A DNA stretch of 22,373 bases from SZUA-430 sp034440175 (GTDB lineage: Bacteria > Pseudomonadota > Alphaproteobacteria > Micropepsales > Micropepsaceae), in the NCBI GenBank assembly GCA_034440175.1, contig JAWXBO010000015.1:1-22373 (forward strand), in the 5' to 3' direction. Of the stretch, positions 1 to 6,691 are shown one piece after another. A model generated the notes under the pieces. It was not told where the DNA came from, did not search any database, and saw nothing but the letters and a program-made list of their open reading frames with translations. Position 1 is the first letter of the stretch. Every line of letters begins with the position of its first letter. The position numbers and the translations under genes are program-made.

Positions 1-69
1 CCGCCACCCTGCTTCGCGCTACCCGCGCTTCGCAGGAGTGGTAACCGTTGATCAAAAGGCAGTCTTCTT

Positions 70-999
70 ATGACCATTCCAGACTACCAATCCATCATGC
101 TGCCTGTATTGCGTGCGGCGGTAAAGGGAGAGGTTCAAATCGCAGACGTCGTGGAGCGCCTCTCTGAAGAACTCGGCTTAACGGATGAGGAACGGCGCGC
201 GCCACTTCCATCCGGGCGTCAGACTGTATTCGCGAATCGAGTTCACTGGGCCAAGAGCTACCTTAAACAAGCCGCGCTGATTGAGGCGGTCCGAAGAGGT
301 GTATTCCGGCTTTCTGAACGAGGTAGAACGGCGCTGGCTTCCGGCGCGACTCGAATCGACAACGACTATCTGTCTCAGTTTCCGGAATTTCAAGCATTCA
401 AAGAGCGCGCCAGGCTTTCGCAACAACGCGATGATCATGAGGATGAACAGCTTTCAGTCCCGGAGCCGGAGAAAGACTCTCCCGAAGACATGCTGCGTAC
501 GGCACACAAGCGGGTCGAGGACGAATTGAAAGCCGAGCTGATCGACCGGGTGTTGGCCGCTAAGCCTGAGTTTTTTGAGCGATTGATCGTGCGCCTTCTC
601 ACTCAAATGGGCTATGGCGGTTCCGTTGCAAATGCGGGTCGCGCGATTGGAGGATCAGGTGATGGCGGCGTGGACGGCGTCATCGACCAGGACACGCTGG
701 GTCTCGACCGCGTCTATATCCAAGCGAAGCGTTACGCTCATGGCAACAACATTGGCGCCGCCGCCATACGGGACTTTTTTGGAAGTCTCGACAGACACAA
801 AGCGAGCAAAGGAGTTTTCGTCACCACGTCTGATTTTTCGAAAGACGCGAGAGAAACCGGTCAACAACTTAGCAAACGAATAGTGCTCATTGATGGCCTC
901 ACTCTTGCACAACTCATGGTACGGTTTGGCGTCGGTTGCCAGGTTGAAGAGACGTTTCGATTGCAGCGACTTGATGAGGACTTTTTCGATGACATTTGA
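70..999 (+). CDS. mrr: Mrr-type restriction endonuclease (type IV restriction candidate)
   Basis: The 309-residue product has the two-domain layout of Mrr. An N-terminal winged-helix-like Mrr_N domain (about residues 5-90, with the conserved SGRQTVFANRVHWAKSYL block near 48-65) is joined by a charged, acidic linker (about 115-145) to a C-terminal PD-(D/E)xK catalytic domain (about 165-285). The catalytic core is visible as GGVDGVID (D202) followed by the strand VYIQAK (Q218, K220), the D...QxK form used by Mrr nucleases. Family members cut modified (methylated) DNA as cytoplasmic type IV restriction enzymes; the modification recognised here cannot be read from sequence. The ATG at 70 is preceded by a weak AAGGCAG ribosome site. 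No methyltransferase gene is adjacent, which fits a type IV enzyme. A toxin-antitoxin-like pair follows 305 bases downstream, suggesting a small defence cluster that may continue to the left of the window. Confidence 0.9.
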   Translation: MTIPDYQSIMLPVLRAAVKGEVQIADVVERLSEELGLTDEERRAPLPSGRQTVFANRVHWAKSYLKQAALIEAVRRGVFRLSERGRTALASGATRIDNDYLSQFPEFQAFKERARLSQQRDDHEDEQLSVPEPEKDSPEDMLRTAHKRVEDELKAELIDRVLAAKPEFFERLIVRLLTQMGYGGSVANAGRAIGGSGDGGVDGVIDQDTLGLDRVYIQAKRYAHGNNIGAAAIRDFFGSLDRHKASKGVFVTTSDFSKDARETGQQLSKRIVLIDGLTLAQLMVRFGVGCQVEETFRLQRLDEDFFDDI

Positions 1000-1304
1000 A
1001 TTGGGGCTCTGAATTCCTTTTCGCTTTTCAACCTGTGCCGCCGCTGCACACGCTTAACGCCCGTTCGCGGTTTGATTTCAAAATGGCGGCCTTCCTCTCT
1101 GCCGCCAATCATTGCTAGAAGCGGACTGAAACCATATCCAGGCCGGGACAGACTCATTTTTGGCGCATTCTCGCGGTAAGCCTTAATCGGTTGGAAGGTC
1201 ACACTGCTTCAATATTGGTGCGGGCAGGCCTGTCCCCCGGTTCCCCATTCGTGAGAAGATCGCACCGTGCGAAACCGAACCGTAACCGCCTCAGAGACAC
1301 GCTT
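1000..1304. other. Intergenic gap between mrr and the panA-like gene
   Basis: This 305-base stretch shows no convincing gene on either strand. A reading frame runs upstream of the panA start from 1191, but its extra 38 residues are basic, low-complexity and unlike the family, so I treat it as untranslated. A modest inverted repeat (TGGCGGC at 1084-1090 with GCCGCCA at 1101-1107, 10-base loop) is present but has no T-tract, so it is not a convincing terminator. The promoter of the antitoxin-toxin pair presumably lies here; I could not pick out clear -35/-10 boxes. Confidence 0.5.
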
Positions 1305-1868
1305 ATGACGAAAGCCTGGTTCAACGTTCGCCGAGCGGCGCAAGTGGCAGCCTATTTCGCAAAAGCGGAGGGGGGGGAAATCAATGTCCTCAAATTGGTG
1401 AAGCTCATCTACCTCGCGGATCGCTTGGCGATGGAGAAATACGATTACCCACTGCTGTTCGACCGCCTCGTTTCGATGGATCATGGCCCTGTGGACTCTC
1501 TTACTTTTGCCTACATCAACGGCTGCCAGGATGACCGCAGCGAGTGGGAGAAATTCATCACCGACCGGAGCAACTACTCGGTTGGATTGGCGAACTCTGC
1601 GCTTTCCGAAGTGGACTTTGACCAGCTCAGCGAGGCTGATCTGGAAGTGCTGGCATGCACTTGGTCTAGCTTCGGCAACATGACGAAGTACCAAATTCGA
1701 GACTACACTCACGCGCATTGTCCGGAATGGGAAGACCCGGATGGTTCTTCGCTGGGCATCCCGTACGAGCGCGTATTCAAGTTTCTTGGAAAGCGCGACA
1801 GTCAGCTGCTCGCGCAGCGCATCATGGAAAAGCGAAGGATCGACGAGGTGTTTGCGGGAGGTGCGTAA
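1305..1868 (+). CDS. Panacea-domain (DUF4065, SocA-like) antitoxin candidate
   Basis: The 187-residue protein carries the Panacea/DUF4065 signature. A helix near residues 8-18 is followed by KLVKLIYLADRLAMEKY (about 29-45), then LLFDRLVSMDHGPVDS (about 49-64) with the typical D...M-x-HGPV core. SocA of Caulobacter, a proteolytic adaptor antitoxin, and the PanA antitoxins share this domain, which pairs with many unrelated toxins. The start is set at ATG 1305 because the family block begins soon after it and the upstream extension is not family-like; the ribosome site is weak (CAGAGA). The stop overlaps the next start as TAATG, so the two proteins are probably translationally coupled and made from one mRNA. 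A run of eight G bases (1370-1377) lies inside the coding region at codons about 22-25. The antitoxin role is inferred from family and arrangement. Confidence 0.82.
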   Translation: MTKAWFNVRRAAQVAAYFAKAEGGEINVLKLVKLIYLADRLAMEKYDYPLLFDRLVSMDHGPVDSLTFAYINGCQDDRSEWEKFITDRSNYSVGLANSALSEVDFDQLSEADLEVLACTWSSFGNMTKYQIRDYTHAHCPEWEDPDGSSLGIPYERVFKFLGKRDSQLLAQRIMEKRRIDEVFAGGA

Positions 1869-2251
1869 TGACGTATCTGCCAGCCAAAAAAGATACCCTG
1901 CATATACCGTCGGGGCCTACTGGAAACCACCTTTTTGCTATCATCACGGATCCGTGCCACGAGGGCACGCAATTGTTGGTGTGCTTCTCGTCGGTGAAAC
2001 CCGGCGTCCATCACGATACTGCTTGCCTGGTTGGCGCCGGGGAACATCCCTTTGTAACCGTCCCAAGCGCAATCGAATATCGCTTTGCTCGCGTCGAACC
2101 TTCTGCCCACCTGGTGAAGTGCGTAGAAGGGTGGACATTTAAGCGTGGTGAACCTGTTTCGGATGCGCTACTTCAAAAAATCAGGGTCGGAGTTTTGAAG
2201 TCCAGGTTTGCAACGCGTTTTATCAAAGACTACTTCACCAAAAATGCCTGA
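1868..2251 (+). CDS. Putative toxin partner of the Panacea protein
   Basis: The 127-residue product starts at an ATG overlapping the panA stop (TAATG), with a strong GGAGG ribosome site at 1857-1861 and 6-base spacing. That is a much better site than the one ahead of the antitoxin. Visible features are a predicted beta-rich N-terminal half with HLFAIITDPC (21-30), LLVCFSSVKPG (36-46), CLVGAGEHPF (53-62) and YRFARVEPSAHL (71-82), then a basic helical tail (KSRFATRFIKDYFTKNA). The layout of short strands with a turn before GEHPF resembles small SH3-barrel, PemK-like proteins that occur as hypothetical ORFs, but I do not recognise a named toxin family with certainty. There is no signal peptide or membrane segment, so a cytosolic target is likely. 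The toxin call rests on operon position behind a Panacea protein. It could instead be an accessory protein. Confidence 0.6.
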   Translation: MTYLPAKKDTLHIPSGPTGNHLFAIITDPCHEGTQLLVCFSSVKPGVHHDTACLVGAGEHPFVTVPSAIEYRFARVEPSAHLVKCVEGWTFKRGEPVSDALLQKIRVGVLKSRFATRFIKDYFTKNA

Positions 2252-2386
2252 ACATTTCCCTTCCCAAGTGCGCGCTGCGATGTTGTGACCTCGTGTGGCC
2301 AGCCCTGTCAGCCGCCGGGCTTTGGATAGAGGATTGCCTGTTCCTCGTTCGTCACGGCGCGACGGCCGTAGAGAGGGAGGCACGTC

Positions 2387-2392
2387 TTGACA
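2387..2392 (+). promoter_or_regulatory. Possible -35 element (CTTGACA) ahead of the lectin-like gene
   Basis: The sequence CTTGACA matches the preferred alphaproteobacterial sigma-70 -35 core and lies 51 bases before the ATG at 2443. No clear -10 box is visible at the expected distance, so this is only a suggestion. Confidence 0.25.
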
Positions 2393-2442
2393 GGATTGTT
2401 TCCCTTGCAGTCAACTGCGCCATAGCGTTGGGAGCTACGACC

Positions 2443-3104
2443 ATGAACGCGATCCGATTGCGTCTCTGGATGACCGCCGCACTGGCAAGCCTTGCGTTGA
2501 CGGTGCCTGTGCAGGCAGACCCGGCGAAGAATTCGTTCTTCATCACCAGCGCCGGCAAAGGCGACGGCGCAAACCCGGGCGGTCTGGAAGGCGCCGAAGC
2601 ACACTGCGAGGCACTCGCCAAGGCCGCCGGCTCCACAAAGATCAGCTGGGTTCTTACTTGAGCACGACCGCGCCAATGGGTGAGGCTGGCATCGACGCGC
2701 GCACGCGCATCGGCAAGAGGCCATGGCAAAACGCCAAGGGCGTTGTGGTGGCAACGGGCGTCGATGACCTTCACGGGCCAGCGGCCAATATCAATAAGCA
2801 AACGGCGCTCAATGAAAAGGGCGAGGCGATGAGCGGGCGCGGTGACGGCGTGAACATGCACGACATTCTCACCGGCTCAGACCCGCAAGGCATGTACTCG
2901 ACCGCGGGCGGTGACACGACTTGCGGCAATTGGAGCAAAAACGGCGAGGGCTCGGCGATCGTCGGGCATCACGATCGCATCGGCCTCAAGGACACGCGCC
3001 ACATGAAGTCGTGGAACTCCGCCCATGGCTCGCGCGGCTGCAGTCAAGTCGCTCTCAAATCGTCAGGCGGTGCAGGATTGTTCTATTGCTTCGCGCCCGA
3101 TTGA
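2443..3104 (+). pseudogene. Secreted lectin-like protein, broken by a one-base frameshift
   Basis: An ATG at 2443 with a GGAG ribosome site opens a frame with a clear signal peptide (hydrophobic core about residues 8-20, cleavage near VQA-DPA) and the mature start NSFFITSAGKGDGANPGGL. It stops at TGA 2659-2661 after ISWVLT. The family continues without a gap in another frame from about 2652 (SYLSTTAPMGEAGIDARTRIG), through NINKQTALNEKGE, an HDILTGS block and CGNWSKNGEGSAIVGHHDR, to the C-terminal SHGSRGCSQ-like block (here AHGSRGCSQ) and GAGLFYCFA. This pattern is a family of secreted proteins often annotated as lectins in proteobacteria. Restoring one G in the GGG run at 2648-2650 gives W-G-S-Y-L-S-T and a continuous product of about 220 residues. 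All later blocks are intact, so the break is either recent or a sequencing error. The downstream piece alone has no signal peptide and would not be exported. Confidence 0.75.
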
Positions 3105-3125
3105 CTGCACAGAACCATAGGCAGA

Positions 3126-4802
3126 TTAAAACAGCCCCTCCACTTCGCCGCGTTCGTTCAGGCGGATGGTGCTGGCGGCGGGGGTTTTGGGCAGGCCGGG
3201 CATGGTCATGATGTCCCCGGTGATGACGACGACGAATTCGGCGCCGGCCGAAAGGCGGACTTCGCGGATGGCAACCGCGTGGCCGGAAGGGGCGCCTTTG
3301 AGATTGGGGTCGGTCGAGAAGGAGTATTGGGTCTTGGCGATGCAAACCGGTAAATGGCCGAAGCCTTCGATATGCAAATCGCGGAAGCGCTGGCGTATGT
3401 TCACGTCGGCGGTGATTTCGCTGGCGCCGTAGAGAGAGGTGGCGACGGTGTGCACCTTGTCCCATAGCGGCATGTCGTCGGGGTAAAGGGGTTTGAATTG
3501 CGCCGTGCCGCTTTCGCAGAGAGCGACCACATTTTGCGCGAGGCCTTGGGCCCCTGCCCCGCCGTCGCGCCAATGGGTGCAGACGAATGACTCCACGCCT
3601 TGGGCACGGGCGGCAGCACTCACCGCTTCGAGTTCGGCTGCCGTGTCGGCTTCAAAGTGATTGACGGCGACCACCACGGGCACGCCGAATTTTTTTACAT
3701 TGGCGATATGGCGGGCGAGGTTAGCGCTGCCCTTGACGACGGCGGCCACGTTTTCCTTGCTCAAATCCGCTTTGGCGACGCCGCCGTGCATTTTTAAAGC
3801 GCGAACGGTGGCGACGACGACGGCAGCGGACGGCGAGAGTTCTGCCTTGCGGCATTTGATGTCGAAGAATTTTTCTGCCCCCAGATCGGCGCCGAAGCCT
3901 GCTTCGGTGACGACATAGTCGCTGAGCTTGAGTGCCGTCGTGGTTGCCAGCACCGAGTTGCAGCCATGGGCGATGTTGCCGAAGGGGCCGCCATGCACGA
4001 AGACGGGATTGTTCTCCAGCGTCTGCACCAGATTGGGCATTAGCGCGTCTTTCAGGAGCACCGTCATCGCGCCGTGCGCACCGATGTCTTTGGCAGAGAC
4101 GTTGCGGCGGTCGCGGGTTTGTCCAACGACGATGTGGCCCAAGCGGCGCTCGAGGTCCTTCAAGTCGCGCGCCAGGCAGAAGATCGCCATCACTTCGGAG
4201 GCGGCCGTGATGTCGAAGCCGTCTTCGCGCGGGTAACCATTGGGGACGCCGCCCAAGGAGCTTACGATCTGGCGCAGCGCGCGGTCGTTGATGTCCATGA
4301 CGCGGTGCCAGAAGACGCGGCGCGGATCGATGGCCGGTTCCTTGCCCCAATAGATGTGGTTGTCGATCATGGCGGCGAGCAGATTGTTGGCAGCCGTAAT
4401 GGCGTGAAAATCACCTGTGAAGTGGAGATTGATATCCTCCATCGGCACGACTTGGGCATAGCCGCCGCCGGCCGCGCCGCCCTTCATGCCGAAGCAGGGA
4501 CCAAGCGATGGTTCCCTGATACAGCCCATGGCGCGCTTGCCGATCTGGTTGAGCGCATCGACGAGGCCGACGGTGGTGGTGGTCTTGCCTTCGCCCGCCG
4601 GGGTTGGGGTGATGGCGGTGACCAGGATCAGGTTGCCGTTGCTCCGGTGTTTCAGGCTGTCAATGAATTCGAATGACAGCTTGGCCTTTGTAGGGCCATA
4701 GTGGAGGAGTGCTTCGACTGGAATATCGATTTTGCGGCCTATGTCGGCGACCGGTGCGGCTTTGGCGTCGCGTGCGATTTCGATGTCGGTGCGGACCGGC
4801 AT
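3126..4802 (-). CDS. fhs: Formate-tetrahydrofolate ligase
   Basis: The enzyme joins formate to tetrahydrofolate using ATP to give 10-formyl-tetrahydrofolate, feeding one-carbon units to purine and formylmethionyl-tRNA synthesis; it is cytosolic and usually tetrameric. The 558-residue length is normal for the family. Diagnostic blocks include the P-loop TPTPAGEGKTTTTVGL (residues 65-80), REPSLGPCFGMKGGAAGGGY just after it, NLHFTGDFHAI, VFVHGGPFGNIAHGC, and the C-terminal GDIMTMPGLPK. The ATG at 4802 is preceded by AGGGGGAA, a good ribosome site. The gene converges with the broken lectin-like gene (21 bases between stops, no obvious terminator) and diverges from the small ORF at 4949, sharing a 146-base promoter region. 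I looked for a ZTP (pfl) riboswitch in its leader, as fhs genes often carry one, and found no good match. Confidence 0.97.
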   Translation of the reverse strand: MPVRTDIEIARDAKAAPVADIGRKIDIPVEALLHYGPTKAKLSFEFIDSLKHRSNGNLILVTAITPTPAGEGKTTTTVGLVDALNQIGKRAMGCIREPSLGPCFGMKGGAAGGGYAQVVPMEDINLHFTGDFHAITAANNLLAAMIDNHIYWGKEPAIDPRRVFWHRVMDINDRALRQIVSSLGGVPNGYPREDGFDITAASEVMAIFCLARDLKDLERRLGHIVVGQTRDRRNVSAKDIGAHGAMTVLLKDALMPNLVQTLENNPVFVHGGPFGNIAHGCNSVLATTTALKLSDYVVTEAGFGADLGAEKFFDIKCRKAELSPSAAVVVATVRALKMHGGVAKADLSKENVAAVVKGSANLARHIANVKKFGVPVVVAVNHFEADTAAELEAVSAAARAQGVESFVCTHWRDGGAGAQGLAQNVVALCESGTAQFKPLYPDDMPLWDKVHTVATSLYGASEITADVNIRQRFRDLHIEGFGHLPVCIAKTQYSFSTDPNLKGAPSGHAVAIREVRLSAGAEFVVVITGDIMTMPGLPKTPAASTIRLNERGEVEGLF

Positions 4803-4871
4803 GGTTCCCCCTTGGCGTGGTTCGTGAACGCAAATTCAACGATTAGCGCGTAGTTTGATTTAAATGGCGGT

Positions 4872-4946
4872 CTCCCGGCAAGGGGGGTGTTTTTCCTAAT
4901 GAAATATGAAGCAGGCGTTCAGCCCTGCTCCTTGGCGGGAGTTTTT
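4872..4946 (+). promoter_or_regulatory. Foldable leader with terminator-like stem over the ribosome site of the 4949 ORF
   Basis: Bases 4872-4883 pair with 4930-4941 at 11 of 12 positions (one G-G mismatch). An inner hairpin (4910-4915 with 4924-4929) abuts the right arm, and five T bases follow at 4942-4946. The right arm contains the GGCGGGAG ribosome site of the ORF starting at 4949. The left arm can instead pair locally (4872-4876 with 4882-4886), which would free the ribosome site. I read this as a candidate switchable leader; it matches no riboswitch class I know, and chance folding is possible at this base composition. Confidence 0.35.
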
Positions 4947-4948
4947 CG

Positions 4949-5185
4949 ATGCATAATCCTTCAATCACCACTTTTAATCCCCTGCAGCCGATCGTCGTGC
5001 GCACGATCCGCGAAGCGTTTGACGACGTCGTGCAGCAATTGGAGCAGCGCCGCGGCGATCTGGCGCCGCCGTTGCCCAAAGATGCGCGTGCAAAGCTGGC
5101 ACGCCATCTGGTCGAACTCGCCCGGCATGGCGAGCGTGACTATGACCGCTTGCGCTCCTCGGTGTTGAGTTCGGTTCCGAACTGA
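4949..5185 (+). CDS. Small conserved hypothetical protein
   Basis: The 78-residue product is hydrophilic and mostly helical. A first helix (TIREAFDDVVQQLEQR, about 19-34) leads through a short proline turn to KDARAKLARHLVELARHGERDYDRL (split around residues 44-68). The pattern of an acidic N-terminal helix, then a helix ending in ARHGERD and a short tail, resembles small alphaproteobacterial proteins of unknown function that end in a ...GERDxxxL... segment. No signal peptide, membrane segment or metal motif is present. The ATG is preceded by GGCGGGAG seven bases upstream, inside a possible leader stem. It is divergent from fhs and convergent with the P450 gene. I do not assign a function. Confidence 0.62.
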   Translation: MHNPSITTFNPLQPIVVRTIREAFDDVVQQLEQRRGDLAPPLPKDARAKLARHLVELARHGERDYDRLRSSVLSSVPN

Positions 5186-5216
5186 GATTACTTTTAGACG
5201 CTGAACCCCGGGTGGG

Positions 5217-5264
5217 TCCCGTGTCAGCAACGCTGCACAAGGGTGCTGCGTTGCTGACACGGGA
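5217..5264. repeat. 48-base near-perfect palindromic hairpin between convergent genes
   Basis: A 17-base arm (5217-5233) is perfectly complementary to 5248-5264. The 14-base centre continues with one T-T mismatch, four more pairs (GCAC with GTGC) and an AAGG loop. It sits between the stops of the 4949 ORF (plus) and the P450 (minus), where it could end transcription from both sides, although neither flank has a strong T-tract. Its form (GTCCCGTG...CACGGGATGACC) resembles the dispersed extragenic palindromes seen in many alphaproteobacteria. Confidence 0.8.
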
Positions 5265-5279
5265 TGACCGGCGTTTGCT

Positions 5280-6539
5280 TTAGGACGCGATGCGCACCGG
5301 CAGCGTGGCGTAGCCTTTGACGAAGCTGGAATAAACGCGCTCGGGCGGGGCCATCACTTCAGGGATGATGTCGCGCTTGAGCAGTTCTTCCCAAACGATC
5401 TTCAGCTGAAGTTCGGCCAGGCGGTTGCCGACGCAGCGGTGAATGCCGAAGCCGAACGACAGATGCTGGCGAGCGCGCGGGCGGTCGATAAGGAATTCGC
5501 TTGCACGCGGGATCGCCTCTTCGTCGCGGTTGCCCGAGACGTACCACATCACGACCTTTTCACCCTTCTTGATGTGCTTGCCGCCCAGTTCGGTGTCGAC
5601 GAGCGCGGTGCGGCGCATATGGGCGAGCGGCGTCTGCCAACGGATGATTTCGGAGACCATGTTCGGGATGAGGGCGGGGTTTGCCTTGAGCTTCGCGACC
5701 TCCGTCGGATTCTCGTTGAGCGCGACCACACCGCCGGTGATGGAATTGCGCGTCGTATCGTTGCCGCCGACAATCAGCAGGATCAGATTTCCGAGAAATT
5801 CCTTGCGGTCCATGTTGCGCGTTGACTCGCCGTGAGCGAGCATCGAGATCAAGTCGCTGCCGGGTTCGGCATTGATGCGCGCGTTCCACAATCTCGCGAA
5901 ATAGTCGGCGCATTCCCATAGTTCTTTTTCGCGGTCTTCCTCTGTTGCAACAATGCCGCCGCCGGGAACCGAGGTCGCGACATCGGACCAGCGTGTCAAC
6001 TTGCGCCGGTCCTCGAACGGGAAATCGAACAGCGTCGCCAGCATCTGCGTCGTCAGCTCGATCGAGACGCGATCGACCCAATCGAAGGTTTCATTGCGCG
6101 GCAGGGAATCGAGGATCGACTGCATACGCTCGCGAATGGTGATTTCGAGTTTCTCCAGATTTTCCGGGGCCACGATGGGGCTGACGACTTTGCGCTGGGC
6201 GTCGTGCTTGGGTGGGTCCATGGCGATGAACATCGGCAGGCGAAAATCTTCGCGCGCATCGCGGATGGTGATGCCGCCGAGGCCGGATTCCGATGAATAG
6301 ACCTGGTGGTTGGTATCGACGCTGAGGATGTCTTTGTACTTCGTCACCGACCAATAGGGGCCGAACATGCTGTCGGCGCAGTAGTGGACGGGGTCTTCGT
6401 TGCGCAGGCGTTCGAAGTAAGGCCACATCGTGTTGTTCTGGAACAACGCCGGGTCGGCGACGTCGATCTTGTCGAGCGGCATGTCGTAGGCGGCGGAGCG
6501 CGCCTGCTGTTGACCCAGATTGTGTGCTGCGGTGGCCAT
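5280..6539 (-). CDS. Cytochrome P450, CYP153 family (alkane terminal hydroxylase)
   Basis: CYP153 enzymes are soluble three-component P450s that hydroxylate the terminal carbon of medium-chain alkanes and related molecules, taking electrons from a ferredoxin and ferredoxin reductase. From the chosen ATG at 6539 the protein has 419 residues, the usual length. Visible are the I-helix GGNDTTRN (258-265), the K-helix EIIR (297-300) followed by the family block WQTPLAHMRRTALVDTE, the stretch KVVMWYVSGNRDEEAI, and the haem loop FGFGIHRCVGNRLAE with ligand C369. An earlier in-frame start at 6629 would add 30 basic residues; ATG 6539 is preferred because AAAGGA precedes it at good spacing and family proteins begin here. 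No ferredoxin, reductase, alkane transporter or regulator lies nearby, so electron partners must come from elsewhere. Substrate class is known from the family, not shown here. Confidence 0.92.
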   Translation of the reverse strand: MATAAHNLGQQQARSAAYDMPLDKIDVADPALFQNNTMWPYFERLRNEDPVHYCADSMFGPYWSVTKYKDILSVDTNHQVYSSESGLGGITIRDAREDFRLPMFIAMDPPKHDAQRKVVSPIVAPENLEKLEITIRERMQSILDSLPRNETFDWVDRVSIELTTQMLATLFDFPFEDRRKLTRWSDVATSVPGGGIVATEEDREKELWECADYFARLWNARINAEPGSDLISMLAHGESTRNMDRKEFLGNLILLIVGGNDTTRNSITGGVVALNENPTEVAKLKANPALIPNMVSEIIRWQTPLAHMRRTALVDTELGGKHIKKGEKVVMWYVSGNRDEEAIPRASEFLIDRPRARQHLSFGFGIHRCVGNRLAELQLKIVWEELLKRDIIPEVMAPPERVYSSFVKGYATLPVRIAS

Positions 6540-6691
6540 GACGATCATCCTTTTGCGGCGCTTGGCACCATGTTCTCGCAAGCGCGGCGCCGTGGCAAGG
6601 ACTGGTTTTTCTGTGAGGGGTGTAACCAATGGCGGCGTGGCGCCGGGTCCGGCTGGGCGTGTATTGTTCCGCCACCACAGAGGAGCACCTT

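Noticed and set aside
1191..1304. Longer N-terminus for the Panacea protein
   Set aside because: The 38 extra residues are basic and low-complexity with no family similarity, and the domain begins naturally after ATG 1305.
4074..4676. 200-codon plus-strand open frame opposite fhs
   Set aside because: It is antisense to strongly conserved fhs blocks including the P-loop, with no ribosome site or recognisable domain.
4803..4948. ZTP (pfl) or folate riboswitch in the fhs leader on the minus strand
   Set aside because: fhs genes often carry one, but the conserved ZTP core and its pseudoknot partner could not be matched; only a stray GCCGGGAG-like string is present.
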